Shown: positions 9,104 through 19,393, counted from the stretch's first letter. The stretch is 64,000 bases of DNA from Aurantimonas sp965217685 (GCA_965217685.1 CBDCIZ010000003.1:3472001-3536000); one strand, 5' to 3'. Notes: generated by a model not told the origin, from the sequence alone. Made by a program: numbers and translations.

Positions 9104-12100
9104 TCAGCTGTCGAAACGACCCGAAGCGTGGGCCAGCATGGTGTAGACCTTGCCGGTGTCCGAGGTGAGGTAGCCACGGCCGACGGCGCCGTCGGCGTCG
9201 TCCTCGGACACGTCGCCGAGCAGCTTCTCGAAGTCGGCGATGTAACGGTCGACCGCCACCTTGAACTGATCGTCACGCTGATATTTGCGACGAATCTCGT
9301 CGAAGGTCTGCTGGCCCTTCATCGTGTAGAGCCGGCGCGTAAAGACGTTGCGCTCGCCGCGGCGGTAGCGCTCCCAGAGCTCGACCGACGCCTTGTGGTC
9401 GATGGCCCTCGCAATGTCGACTGACAGTGAGTTGAGGGAATCCACCACCTGCGCGGCAGGTCGGTCGGTCGGGGCTTGGACCTGCGTTCGTTCTGTCGTC
9501 GACGGAACCGGCTGCTGTTCCGGCCCCGCCTCTTCCTCGTCGCGTGAGGCGCGGCGAAGCAGGTCGGACACCCATCCGCCCGATCGTCCGCTCCCGGACG
9601 ACGAAGCTTGGGGCTCGGCCGGACGGGCGGACGGGCGCAGCGGTGCGCTCGACGCCGGCGGCGCGCCGACCGGGGCGGAACGACCAGGCTGCGAGGCCGG
9701 AGCAGTCGGCGTGCTCGGCGCCGTGCTCGCCCCGCGCGCCTCCGGCTGACCGGCGGGTTGCGGCGTGTTCGGCTGGCGCGGCGCCGTGTCGAAATTCGAA
9801 CCGCGCAGATCCCGCGCCAGATTGCCCTCGCTCACGAAGGACGCGGCGATCTGGTCTTCCATCTCGCGCTCCTGCTCTTCGCCGAAGATTTCCGGTGTCG
9901 TGGAAGCCTGGGGCGCGGACGCCGCTTGAGTGCCGACCGACGGCGCGGTGCGGGCCGCGGCCTGAGGCTGAGTTGCCGGGGACCGGGGCGCCTGGGGCGC
10001 GGGTGCCGAAACTCGCTCGCGCGACGGTTCGGCGGAGCGAGCGGAACTCCCTCCGCCGGAAGCACCGCGACCGCCGATGTCGAAGGCCCGGCCCGATTGC
10101 GAGACCACGTCCGAAAGATCGCGCAGGGCGCGGATCTGGTCGGACACGGCGCGCCTCATGGCCTCGGTGCTCTCACGGGTTTCGTCCGGCAACTGCCCGA
10201 CGCCCTTGCGAATTTCGCCGCGGGTCGTGTCGAGCTCCTCGCGGATCTCCTGCGCCGTGCGGCGAATCTCGTCGGTCGCCCCGGTGAAGCGCCGGCTGGC
10301 ATCCTCGATGACCGACAGGATCGAGCTGCGCATCGATTCGGCGGTCGACTGTGTGCGGGCCTCGGCGTCCTGCATCTTGCGCTCGGCGTCGCTCAAGGTC
10401 TCGCCGACTTCACTCGAGAGCTTGGAGGACAGGAGCCGCGAGCGCTGCTCGGTTCGGTCGAACAGGCCGTCCATGACCTCCTCGAAGGAACGCAGCAATT
10501 CGCCGATTTCCTCCGAACGGCGTACGAGTCCGTTGGACAGCTCTTCCAGGCCGCCCTGACCGCCTTCCAGCGTCGTGCGCAGATTGCCTTCGCTCACGGC
10601 GATCAGTTGCACCGCTTCGCCGAGCACGTCGCCATGCTCTTTGAAGCGATCGGCAATGCCTGAAACCTTCGAGAAGGCCGTCGACGACAGTTTGTCGAGC
10701 TTTTCGACATTGCTTTCCAGCAGCCGTGCCGAAAGCGAGATGGAGTTCGAAGCGTCCTCTGCGTTCTGGCTAAAGCGCGAACCGCTCGCCGACAGGGTGG
10801 CATCGATCGCGCCGAGGTTTTCGGCGGCCTCGCCGACGAGGCCACGCAGCGCGCCGCTCGTCTGCGACAGGCGCGAGATCAGCGAGCCGATCTGGCGCTC
10901 CATCTGGTCGCGGATTTCGACGACCACCCCGACGGCACCCGAGGCCTTCTCCTCGAACTCGCCGAGCACTTCGCTCGACGAGCGCGTGAGGCTCTCGATC
11001 GTCTCGCCGGCGCGCTGGCTGAGCGCGGCGACCAGCGCGGCGTTTTCCTTGCGCAGCCGCTCGGAGGCCTGCCGCGTCGTATCCTCGACCAGTCGCGCGA
11101 AGTTCGTGCCGCTTTCGTCGAAGCGGTCGACGAGCGGCCGTGCGTCTTCGTCGAGAATGCGACCGATCTCCGCCGTGCGGGCGCTGAGCAGCTCGGCGAG
11201 CGACCGCGTCTTCTGGTCGAGATCGTCGCCGATGGAGCGGGCGCGGGCGCTGAGCAACTGTTCCGATTCGTCGACACGCGCGGCCAGTTCGTGGCCGAGG
11301 CTGCTCGAACTTGCCGCAAGCTCCGCGCGGGCCTTTTCGGTCTCGGTGTTGAGCGTCGCGGTGAAGGCCGCGAATTGCTCGGCCAGATCGCCGCCGCGGG
11401 CCACGATCGCCTGGCCAGCCGATTCCGCGTCCTTCAACAGCGTCTGCGAGGCATTGCCGACGTCGCCGCGGATTTGCGTCGCAACGGCGCGAACGCCGTC
11501 GTTCATGCTCGTCGAAGCACGCTCCAGTTCGGCGCGGATGGTCTCCGCCACCCCGGCCATCTCGGCACCGAGATTGCTCGACGCCAGCATTTCGGAAATC
11601 CGCTCCGAAACGGCCGCGAGCTCTTCGGTGAAGCGGCCAGCCCTGGTGTCGAGTTCGCCGGCGACGCGATCGGCGTCGCTGCGGATCTGCAAGGTCGCGC
11701 CGGAAAGACGCTCCGACAAACCTTCGGCGTTGTCGCGCAAGGCGTTTTCGGCGGTGCGGGTCATCTCCCGCATCTGGTCGGACGCCGCCTCGACCTGGCT
11801 CACCAGGGCGCCGGCATCCGAGATGAAGCGGCTGCGGCTGTCGTCGCCGGCGATCCGCATGGTCCGACCGGCTTCGTCGACGCGCTGCGCGAAGCTGCCG
11901 GCGCCACGCTCGAATTCCCCGGCGATGGCCATCGTGATGCCGCTGAGGCTGTCGATCAGCGACATGCGCTGGCTCGTCAGATCCTCGCGAACCGTTTCCG
12001 TCTCGCTGCGAAGGCTTCCGGTCAACCCGGCGACGGTCTTCGCCAGGCTCTCGGCTTCGGTGGTGAACTGGCTGCGGGTCTGGTCGGACAAAGCCCGGAT

Positions 12101-15100
12101 GACCTCCGCCGCGCCGCCGATCGTCTCGGCGATCCGGTCGCTTTCGGCGACCAGGGTCTGGCTTGCGGCCGAGGACCGTCCGGCGAGATCCTCGGCAAGA
12201 TTGCCGAGGCGGTCCGACAGCCGGTCGGCTTCGCCTGCCAGCCGCAGGCGGGCCTCTTCGGCGGCCGCGCCGAACAGCTTGTCGATACCCGACAGGCTCT
12301 TGGTAAGCTGGGCGGTTTCTTCCGACAGGCCGGCACGTGCGCGGATGGCCTCTTCGGTCATCGCCGAAGACGCGGACGCGACCGACTGGCGCAGCGAATC
12401 CGCGATGCGGGCGGTGGAATTGTTCAAGGTGCGCTCGACATTGCCGAGGCCACGTTCCAGCGCGACGTTGATCGCGTCGGTGCGCTGATCGATGGACGTC
12501 GTGATCGCGCTCGAACCCGTGTCGAATGCCGTGACGAGTTCCTCGCGGCGGGTGTCGAGAGACTGGGTGACGTCGGAGACGCTCTGCTCGATCGACCGAC
12601 GGACGTCGTCGGCCCGGTCGCCAAGGGTGGCCGATGCCGACCGAACGGCCTCCTCGACGATCGACGAAAGGCTGTCGCGCCGCTCCTCCAGGGCACTGGC
12701 CAGCCGCAGATCGGCTTCGAGCAAAGATTCCGAGATCGCGCCGACGCGCTCCTCGATCGCCGCAGCAATGGCGGCACGACCGCTGTCCAGCTCGCTGCCG
12801 ATCTGGCGCTTGTGGTCTTCGAGACCGGCAAGCAGCGGACCCTGGGAGCCGTCGAGAAGACTGCGCAGATCGTCCATGCGTTCCTCGAAGCCGTCGACCA
12901 GGAAGGACTGGACGTCGCCGACGATCGCGCGCAGAGCGGCGGTGCGGGAATCCAGCCCTTCGCCGACCAGCGAGACACGCTCTCCGATCTCGTCGGCGAG
13001 CGTGCGGGTTCCGCCGTCGAGGGCGCCGACGAGACTGCGATGGCCATCCTCCATGACCGACCGGATCACAGCCAGGCGATCGTCGAGATTGGCGGCGAGG
13101 GCCGTTTCCACGGACTGCGCGCCGTCGCTCAGACGCGCCACACGCTCGTCGAGGCCTTCGGTGAGGAGATGCGTGCGGCTGTCGAGATCGCCGACGAGGT
13201 TGATATGGCCATCGTCGAGCACATCGCGAATGGCATCCAGGCGCCCTTCGAGGCTCTTTCGCAGTTTGGCTTCGACCGACTGCGCATCGGTTCCGAGGCG
13301 CTCAATCCGCTCGTCGAGCCCATGGGTCAGGCGCTGGGTGCCGTCTTCCAGGCCGGTGAGCAGGTCGGCATGGCTGGTTTCGAGAATGGCGCGAATGGCG
13401 GAAAGGCGGCTGTCGAGGCTCTCGCGCAGGGTCGATTCCATCGCCTGCGCGCCGTCGCCGAGGCGCAACGCGCGCTCGTCGAGGTCTGCCGATAGCCGGC
13501 GGGTGCGATCGTCCAGATCGGCGACGAGGTTGGCATGGCCGCTCTCCAGCACGGAACGGACCGTCGCGAGGCGGCTGTCAAGGCTCTCGCCAAGCGAGGC
13601 TTCGAGCCCTGCCGCGCTGGCGCCGAGGCGGGCGGTGCGCTCGTCGAGTCCTTCGATCAGCTGGCTGAGCGAGGTCTCGATCGCGGCGAGCTGCGCCCCG
13701 CCATCGATCGCCATCTGGTCGCTGAAGTCGCGGGTGCGGGTGTCCATGTCCTCTCGCAGGCTCGCCGTCTGGCGATCCATGCCTTCGAACAAGGAAAGAC
13801 GGGCGCCTTCCATGACGTCGCGGAGCGAGCCGACCCGCTTGGCCAGATCATCGGCAATGCTGTTCACCACCGTGTCGAAGCCGCCGGTGTTGTTGGCCAG
13901 CCGTTCGTCGATCGCCGCAAGAAGAGCCTGCTGGCTGTCGGTCGACATCGCATGCAGGACCTCCGAACGCTCGTCGAGCGACCGGCGGATCGCGAGGTGG
14001 CGATCGTCGAGCCCGGCCAGCAGGCTGTCATGGGACGCCTCGATGCGCGAGCCATGAGCCTCGATGCGATCGGCAAGGCTCGTGGTGAGATGATTGCCGC
14101 GTCGATCGAGGTCACCGAGAAGCCGCTCGGACTGCGCGGTCAGGCCGTCGATCAGGCGACCGCGCTGGTCGTCGAGCGAGCTGTGGAAGTGGCCGACACG
14201 ATCGGCCAAAACGCTGGCTATCGCCTGAATGCGCTCGTCGAGGCCGTTGACGAGGTCGTCGCGACCGTCGGCGACGAGGCTTTCGATGGCCTGACGCCGA
14301 TCGTCGAGCAGATGGGCGAGGGACTTCGTCGATTCGTCGACGCCCCTGGCCATCTTTCCCTCGGTCGACGAGATCAGATCCTCGAGCCTGGCGACCGTCT
14401 GTTCGATCGCCTTGGTCAGCGAACCCGAACGTTCGTCGAGATGGCCGAGGAGGTTCTGCTCGGCAAAGCCGAAGGAGGCGTCGAGGTCGGTGCCGTGGTC
14501 GGCAATCGCCTTCTCGATGCGCTCGACGCGGCCGTCGAGAGACGTGCGAATGATCTCCGCACTGCGTTCTACGCTCGCTTCGATCTCGCCGCGGCGCGCC
14601 TCCAGCAGCTCCTGCAGGCGCCCGGACGTGCGCTCCAGCAGGACCTCGATCTCTTCGGCCTTCTGGCCGATGCCCTCGATGCGGGTATCGCTCGCCAGAT
14701 CCATCGACAAGAGCCGCTCGTCGAGTACTCCGGTCAATGCTTCGGTGCGCTCGTCGATGAGGCGCGAGAAGCCGGAGATGCGCTCATCGAAGAGGCCGCG
14801 CAGTTCGCCGGTGCGGTTTTCGAGCGTGTTTTGAGTCCGCGCGACGGCGTCGTCGGCTTTCGTCGAGAAGTCCGCATGTCCGGCCTCGAAAGCGGTGATG
14901 ATCTCGCGAGTGCGCTCTGCGAGCGCGCCGGCGAAGTCCTTGGTGCGGCTTTCGAGGGCCTTCGAAACCCGGTTCGTCGAGGTCTCGATCGCGTCGGCGC
15001 GGTTTTCGAGCGAGGCGATGAGGGCGCCGCCGCGCTCCGAAAGGCTGGAATCGATTGCCATGATGCGACTGTCGAGGTCGCCGAGGGTGCGCGAATTGGC

Positions 15101-16984
15101 GTCGGAAAGCAGGCGTGCCGCCTGCTCGGTGCGATCGCCGAGGCTGGTTTCCAGCGTTTCGAGGAACTTCGTCGATTCCGTATCGAGCTTCTGGCGGCGC
15201 CCGTCGACGCTTTCGGTCATTGTCGTCAGGAACAGCTCGTTCTTCTCGTCGATTTGGCGAACGCGCTCCTCGAAGGCTGAATCGAGATTGGCCAGCATCG
15301 TCTGTCCGTCCAACGACAGACCGATCGTGCGGTCCTCGAAGACCGCGTTGAGATCGGCCAGGAACTGTTCCGAATTCTCGGCGATCGAGCTGCCGCGGGC
15401 CTGCAGCAGGCCGGTGATCGAGTCGCCCGATGCGATCAGGCGGCTGGTGACGTCGTTGCCGACCTGGGTCAGCCGCTCGGTCATCTCGCCGGTGCGGATA
15501 TCGAGCTCGGCGGTGCGTTCGCCGAACAGGCGGTTGAGATTCTCGCCGGCATTGGTCAACCGATCGGTCGCGTCACCGGCGGTCGATTCGATGCGGGCGA
15601 CGAGATCGTCGCTCGTCGACTTCAGGCGTTCACCGGCCGCGTTGCTGCGATCGTCGATCAGCTGCGCAAAGGTCTCGCCGCGCGTCGTGTAGTCGCGCGC
15701 CAGAGCCTCGCTGCGTTCCTCGATCAGCGTCGTGAAGCGCTGCGATGCGTTCTCGATGCGCTGCAGGATATGGTCGGAGGCGAGATCGACGTCCTCGGCC
15801 AGGCGCTGGTGCGAGCCGACGACGGAAGACCGCAACCGCTCGGCATGGGAAAGCATCGCTTCGCGTTCGGCGCTGAGATCCTGGACGAGCGCGCGGATCT
15901 TCACCTCGTTGTCGGCATAGGCGCGCTCCAGCGCACCGACTTCGCTGTGGACGACCTTTTCGAGTTCACTGGTGCGGGCGAGGGCCTTCTCGACGCTGTC
16001 GCCGAGGGCCGAGACTTCGCGCCGGATCGCCTGACCGACGCTCAAGGCGCGGTCGGTCGCGATGGTCTCCGGCTCGATCAGCTTAAGCGCGACCTCGGTC
16101 ATCGACCGGCTCATCAGGCGCAGATCGCCGGCCCGGCGGACCATCGCCGCGAAGGCGAAGATCAACATCACGGGAATGACGGCCGCGGCGCCGAGCGCCA
16201 CCAGCTGCCATGGCGCCAGGTCGGCGTAGCGCTGGAGATCAGTGCCGAAGAGTTCGCTCGCCGCAAAGGCGGTCAGGGCCAGCCAGGCGGCGGAAACCGC
16301 CGCGGCGATCCAGAGCGGCGCCATCGAGGCGCGCCGGTTGAGCAGCGCGTCGGCCATCACCGAAGTGCGGCGCTGCTCGTCGTTGGCTGCGGCCTGGTTG
16401 TAGGCACGGGGCGTTTCGTCCGCGGGCTTATCGGCGCGCGTGCTTGCGCCGAGCGCACCGGCACCGGCACCGGCTGCAGGGCCGGGGTTGGCCGTCGTCG
16501 ATGCGAGAGTCTCGCCATCGTCCGGCTCGTCCGAAGTCGTTTCAGCTTCGCCGGCAGCGATATCGCGGCTTGGCTGACGCAACGTTCCGGCAACGGCGGT
16601 TCCGCTTTCGGCGGTGGCCGCAGGGGAAGCCATGTGCGGCGAACCGGCGAGGGCGGTCGCCTCGTCGTCATTCATGCCGGTCTCGCCACCCGACGAATTC
16701 TCACTGCCCGGCGTTTCCTCGTCCCCGCGCACTGGCGTCTGCGCGTCGCCGCGCAATTGTCCGGCGGTCTCGCGAATCTGACGTTCGAAATCGTCCAGGC
16801 TGAAATCGACGTCGAACGTATCCGGCGCCACGCCCTCTTCCAATACGCCGGACACCTCCGCATCGAAGGCTCGGTCCCGGGGTTCGTCGTCGCTGCCGTC
16901 ATCCTCGAAATCGAGGCGCAGGGCTTCTTCCAGGTCGTTCACCGAGTCGTCGGAAATCGGGTCGAAGGGTTTCGTCTTGGACAT
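9104..16984 (-). CDS. Giant coiled-coil membrane protein, GPR/RgsE-like (growth-pole ring)
   Basis: 2626 residues. Residues 1-215 are acidic and low in complexity; two membrane helices lie at about 221-243 and 259-282, putting both ends in the cytoplasm. Residues ~290-2300 are almost continuous coiled coil, dominated by LDER-type heptads of apolipoprotein style and including four exact-length 55-residue tandem repeats (1113-1332). Residues ~2301-2512 are a Pro/Ala/Gln-rich linker, and 2513-2626 a compact conserved-looking domain (LWERYRRGERNVFTRRLY near its start). This plan matches the Agrobacterium Growth Pole Ring protein (~2100 aa) and Sinorhizobium RgsE, which organise polar growth in Rhizobiales; databases often call such proteins kinesin-like. 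The assignment rests on architecture and recall. Long open frames on the plus strand here are shadows. Confidence 0.8.
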   Translation of the reverse strand: MSKTKPFDPISDDSVNDLEEALRLDFEDDGSDDEPRDRAFDAEVSGVLEEGVAPDTFDVDFSLDDFERQIRETAGQLRGDAQTPVRGDEETPGSENSSGGETGMNDDEATALAGSPHMASPAATAESGTAVAGTLRQPSRDIAAGEAETTSDEPDDGETLASTTANPGPAAGAGAGALGASTRADKPADETPRAYNQAAANDEQRRTSVMADALLNRRASMAPLWIAAAVSAAWLALTAFAASELFGTDLQRYADLAPWQLVALGAAAVIPVMLIFAFAAMVRRAGDLRLMSRSMTEVALKLIEPETIATDRALSVGQAIRREVSALGDSVEKALARTSELEKVVHSEVGALERAYADNEVKIRALVQDLSAEREAMLSHAERLRSSVVGSHQRLAEDVDLASDHILQRIENASQRFTTLIEERSEALARDYTTRGETFAQLIDDRSNAAGERLKSTSDDLVARIESTAGDATDRLTNAGENLNRLFGERTAELDIRTGEMTERLTQVGNDVTSRLIASGDSITGLLQARGSSIAENSEQFLADLNAVFEDRTIGLSLDGQTMLANLDSAFEERVRQIDEKNELFLTTMTESVDGRRQKLDTESTKFLETLETSLGDRTEQAARLLSDANSRTLGDLDSRIMAIDSSLSERGGALIASLENRADAIETSTNRVSKALESRTKDFAGALAERTREIITAFEAGHADFSTKADDAVARTQNTLENRTGELRGLFDERISGFSRLIDERTEALTGVLDERLLSMDLASDTRIEGIGQKAEEIEVLLERTSGRLQELLEARRGEIEASVERSAEIIRTSLDGRVERIEKAIADHGTDLDASFGFAEQNLLGHLDERSGSLTKAIEQTVARLEDLISSTEGKMARGVDESTKSLAHLLDDRRQAIESLVADGRDDLVNGLDERIQAIASVLADRVGHFHSSLDDQRGRLIDGLTAQSERLLGDLDRRGNHLTTSLADRIEAHGSRIEASHDSLLAGLDDRHLAIRRSLDERSEVLHAMSTDSQQALLAAIDERLANNTGGFDTVVNSIADDLAKRVGSLRDVMEGARLSLFEGMDRQTASLREDMDTRTRDFSDQMAIDGGAQLAAIETSLSQLIEGLDERTARLGASAAGLEASLGESLDSRLATVRSVLESGHANLVADLDDRTRRLSADLDERALRLGDGAQAMESTLRESLDSRLSAIRAILETSHADLLTGLEDGTQRLTHGLDERIERLGTDAQSVEAKLRKSLEGRLDAIRDVLDDGHINLVGDLDSRTHLLTEGLDERVARLSDGAQSVETALAANLDDRLAVIRSVMEDGHRSLVGALDGGTRTLADEIGERVSLVGEGLDSRTAALRAIVGDVQSFLVDGFEERMDDLRSLLDGSQGPLLAGLEDHKRQIGSELDSGRAAIAAAIEERVGAISESLLEADLRLASALEERRDSLSSIVEEAVRSASATLGDRADDVRRSIEQSVSDVTQSLDTRREELVTAFDTGSSAITTSIDQRTDAINVALERGLGNVERTLNNSTARIADSLRQSVASASSAMTEEAIRARAGLSEETAQLTKSLSGIDKLFGAAAEEARLRLAGEADRLSDRLGNLAEDLAGRSSAASQTLVAESDRIAETIGGAAEVIRALSDQTRSQFTTEAESLAKTVAGLTGSLRSETETVREDLTSQRMSLIDSLSGITMAIAGEFERGAGSFAQRVDEAGRTMRIAGDDSRSRFISDAGALVSQVEAASDQMREMTRTAENALRDNAEGLSERLSGATLQIRSDADRVAGELDTRAGRFTEELAAVSERISEMLASSNLGAEMAGVAETIRAELERASTSMNDGVRAVATQIRGDVGNASQTLLKDAESAGQAIVARGGDLAEQFAAFTATLNTETEKARAELAASSSSLGHELAARVDESEQLLSARARSIGDDLDQKTRSLAELLSARTAEIGRILDEDARPLVDRFDESGTNFARLVEDTTRQASERLRKENAALVAALSQRAGETIESLTRSSSEVLGEFEEKASGAVGVVVEIRDQMERQIGSLISRLSQTSGALRGLVGEAAENLGAIDATLSASGSRFSQNAEDASNSISLSARLLESNVEKLDKLSSTAFSKVSGIADRFKEHGDVLGEAVQLIAVSEGNLRTTLEGGQGGLEELSNGLVRRSEEIGELLRSFEEVMDGLFDRTEQRSRLLSSKLSSEVGETLSDAERKMQDAEARTQSTAESMRSSILSVIEDASRRFTGATDEIRRTAQEIREELDTTRGEIRKGVGQLPDETRESTEAMRRAVSDQIRALRDLSDVVSQSGRAFDIGGRGASGGGSSARSAEPSRERVSAPAPQAPRSPATQPQAAARTAPSVGTQAASAPQASTTPEIFGEEQEREMEDQIAASFVSEGNLARDLRGSNFDTAPRQPNTPQPAGQPEARGASTAPSTPTAPASQPGRSAPVGAPPASSAPLRPSARPAEPQASSSGSGRSGGWVSDLLRRASRDEEEAGPEQQPVPSTTERTQVQAPTDRPAAQVVDSLNSLSVDIARAIDHKASVELWERYRRGERNVFTRRLYTMKGQQTFDEIRRKYQRDDQFKVAVDRYIADFEKLLGDVSEDDADGAVGRGYLTSDTGKVYTMLAHASGRFDS
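12989..13648 (-). repeat. Four tandem 165-bp coding repeats inside the giant gene
   Basis: The codons for LDER recur at 13640, 13475, 13310 and 13145 (plus-strand CTCGTCGAG), exactly 165 bases apart, and each is followed by the same 55-residue pattern: LDER..RL..., E..L..SLD.RL..IR..LE..H..L...L. Units have diverged in sequence but not in length, as expected for a coiled-coil spacer under length selection. Confidence 0.85.
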
Positions 16985-17469
16985 GACCGTATCGCCTCAA
17001 TACTCGTTACACTCGGCTCGCTTTTCGCCCGATGTCGACGTCCGCCGTCGGGCGCGAAGGACAGGCGCCTCGAGGTGCTGCAATCAACACGATCACCGAA
17101 CCGAAAGGTGATCTCGTCCTGTCACACATCGACGCGATCTCGATCGCCGGAAGCTGCCGTCGGACGGCATTTTCGCACGTTTTATGGTAGTTAGCGACGT
17201 AGTCGAAAGAAACCGTAAAACCGCCCGATCCTTACAAGTTTAAACATAAGGTTAACGATGAAGCGAAATTTTGACGCGATTTCGTCGAAGTCGTTGCATC
17301 GCAAGGCTCGGTGACGACGTTGAAGCGTGCCCGTGATCGTCGTGCCACCGCCGCGTCTTAACGCTTCCTTGATCCTGTCGACACACAATCTGGCGGTTCG
17401 GTTCAGGCGGCGCGACCCGAGCTTGCTCCCGAAGAGCCAAGTCTAACCGGTCGCGATCGGGAGATCGAG
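16985..17469. promoter_or_regulatory. Divergent intergenic region, giant gene / Hpt gene
   Basis: 485 bases between two divergent starts. The middle (about 17180-17270) is clearly more AT-rich than the surroundings and is the likely promoter zone for both genes. Several frames run through it, but none has a recognisable protein. GGGAG sits about six bases before the Hpt start at 17470. Confidence 0.5.
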
Positions 17470-17946
17470 ATGCGATCGAAAGCCTGGGTTAACGACGATT
17501 TCCAGCCATCCAAGGCCAGCCCATGGCTCGGGATCGTAAGGCAAAGCCGCTCGAACGAGAAAACCGGTCGGGGCGAGGGCACCGAGCGGTCGACCGAAAA
17601 AACGAGCCGCGATGCTTGCGTCATGCGCTGCCCCTCGGGCCGTCGACCGATCGACCTCGTTCATCTGTCGGCCCAGACCTGCGGCGATCGGCTGCTCGAA
17701 CGCGAGGTTCTGATCCTGCTGAAGGCGCAGCTCGAAGGGGCAGGCGCCCGCCTGATGGCGGCCGATCTCGAGACAAGAGCTCTTCTCGCCCATGCGCTGA
17801 AGGGCGCCGCGCTGAACATGGGCGCCTTTCCGCTCGCCGAATCGGCCGATGTGCTGGAGGCGGCGCCGGGCGATGAGGAACGCCTCGCCGACCTCCTTGC
17901 GATCATCGCCGCAACCGTCGCGATGGTCGACAGGCTCATCGCCTGA
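17470..17946 (+). CDS. Hpt domain-containing protein
   Basis: Histidine phosphotransfer protein family, which relays phosphate between response regulators and kinases. The domain covers roughly residues 60-158: IDLVHLSAQTCGDR, then LEREVLILLKAQLEGA, the phospho-accepting histidine in LAHALKGAALNMGAF, and a final helical pair. The first ~55 residues are polar and without homology; a start at 17623 is possible, but 17470 has the better Shine-Dalgarno (GGGAG). It stands alone, divergent from the giant coiled-coil gene, with no kinase beside it. Partner unknown. Confidence 0.8.
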   Translation: MRSKAWVNDDFQPSKASPWLGIVRQSRSNEKTGRGEGTERSTEKTSRDACVMRCPSGRRPIDLVHLSAQTCGDRLLEREVLILLKAQLEGAGARLMAADLETRALLAHALKGAALNMGAFPLAESADVLEAAPGDEERLADLLAIIAATVAMVDRLIA

Positions 17947-18171
17947 ACCGTCGGACTTACGGCACCCGTTCACCCGGTATCGCGCCCCGAGCGCAACGCC
18001 GGCTTCGTTCCAGGGCGGGGCGGGCAATTCGCCCTTCGGCATTCAGCGTCAAGCGATCGCATCGATCGGCATTGGGTTTACCGGCCACATCCGCTAAGAC
18101 GAGCGCCGATCCCGTTTCCCGCGAACCGCTGCGGACGGCCGCCTGCGCCAATCAGACCAAGAGCCATTGCC

Positions 18172-18492
18172 ATGACCAAGATCGTCTTCGTCAATCAGGA
18201 CGGAACCCGCCACGAGATCGACGCGCCGAACGGCACGACCGCCATGGAAAACGCCGTCAAGAACGACGTGCCGGGCATCGAAGCCGACTGCGGCGGCGCC
18301 TGCGCCTGCGCGACGTGCCACGTCTATGTGGACGAGGCGTTTCGCGCGCTGGTCGGCGAACCCGAGGCGATGGAGGAGGACATGCTCGATTTCGCCTTCG
18401 ACATGCGCGAAAACTCCCGCCTGTCCTGCCAGATCAAGATAAGCGACGACCTGGACGGCTTGATCCTGACCGTGCCGGAGCAGCAAGCCTGA
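18172..18492 (+). CDS. 2Fe-2S ferredoxin (adrenodoxin type)
   Basis: 106-residue electron carrier. The four cluster ligands are in adrenodoxin spacing: three in DCGGACACATCHVYV (residues ~40-49) and the last in RLSCQI near residue 86. The HVYVDEAF segment and the acidic helix EAMEEDMLDFAFDM match the FdxB/vertebrate-adrenodoxin group that serves cytochromes P450 or Fe-S and heme A assembly. No Fe-S assembly genes adjoin it, so its partner here is open. Confidence 0.94.
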   Translation: MTKIVFVNQDGTRHEIDAPNGTTAMENAVKNDVPGIEADCGGACACATCHVYVDEAFRALVGEPEAMEEDMLDFAFDMRENSRLSCQIKISDDLDGLILTVPEQQA

Positions 18493-18733
18493 ACGTACGG
18501 TTCAGGCTGTTCGCCGCCACCACGGCTTGCTCTTTCGCCGAGGGTTGTCGTAAATGCGTGGGCCGGTGCGGTGGCAGGCTTGTCGCAATGCAGCCCAACC
18601 CGACATGCCGGATGACGGTCGCATGCGACATCAGGGTCCCGGCCTGTGATCGGCTAGGGGACATTATTCCTGACGCGCCGAACCCGAACGCGGGACTGAT
18701 CCCGGAATCGAATAGGAGCCGAAACAGGTGAGC

Positions 18734-19393
18734 TCAGTTCGCCGGGTAACCGGCGAGGGTACGCGACAAGGCGCGGCGCAGCCTTACATTGACCTGGCGC
18801 CCTTCCACCTGGTCAAACTCGATCTGAGCCTGCTGATGGCCGGACAGATATCGGTCGGTCACCTGGTTGACCCGTGCTTCCATCGCCGAGCAGGATCGTT
18901 CCGGGCGAAGATTGCGCAGCGCCATCTCCATCCGCTTCAGATAGTTCTTGGCGATCGCCGCATGCTGCAACTCATGTCGCTTGATGTCGGCCGCGAGCGT
19001 GTTCCAGACGATGACCGTATGCCGCGCCACGCGGTGCGGGCGCTGCCATTTCGGCAACATGATATCGAGATTCAGGCCGACATTCGCCTTGTCGACCGCG
19101 CAACCTCGGCTGACCGACTTGTAGGTCACCGTGCCGTTGAAGCGAACTTCGGTCGCGCCCGGATGATGCATCCCGGTGTCGGAGACATAGGGGCCGGTGC
19201 GGTTGAGATCGCGATTGAGTTCGGCAAGCGTGGCGCCGTGCACGGCAAAAAAGCGGGTCGTCTGCTTGATGGTTCCGGCCGACGCTGCATCGTCGAGGCC
19301 CAGGCTCGCGCCGAAGGCCGTGAGGCCGGCAAACGAAATGACGAGCCACCGGGTGCGACGGGTTCTGACGAACTGACCTTGCGCCTTGCGCAT
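18734..19393 (-). CDS. DUF922 domain protein, secreted putative zinc protease
   Basis: 219 residues with an N-terminal signal peptide (basic RTRRTR, hydrophobic core, ASA cleavage site near residue 39). The mature part contains the HExxH metal-binding motif HELQHAAIA about two-thirds along, followed by a helix with multiple basic residues, the layout of the DUF922 family. Activity in the family is predicted rather than shown. The start at 19393 gives the best signal peptide; in-frame ATG 19474 and 19540 would bury it. It is transcribed away from the ferredoxin and follows the Hsp70 gene on the same strand. Confidence 0.8.
   Translation of the reverse strand: MRKAQGQFVRTRRTRWLVISFAGLTAFGASLGLDDAASAGTIKQTTRFFAVHGATLAELNRDLNRTGPYVSDTGMHHPGATEVRFNGTVTYKSVSRGCAVDKANVGLNLDIMLPKWQRPHRVARHTVIVWNTLAADIKRHELQHAAIAKNYLKRMEMALRNLRPERSCSAMEARVNQVTDRYLSGHQQAQIEFDQVEGRQVNVRLRRALSRTLAGYPAN

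Noticed and set aside
10575..13495. Long plus-strand open frames (637 and 734 residues) opposite the giant gene
   Set aside because: They are antisense shadows: Arg/Ser-rich or low-complexity products with no domain, open only because the minus-strand coiled-coil codons rarely create stops in the other frames.
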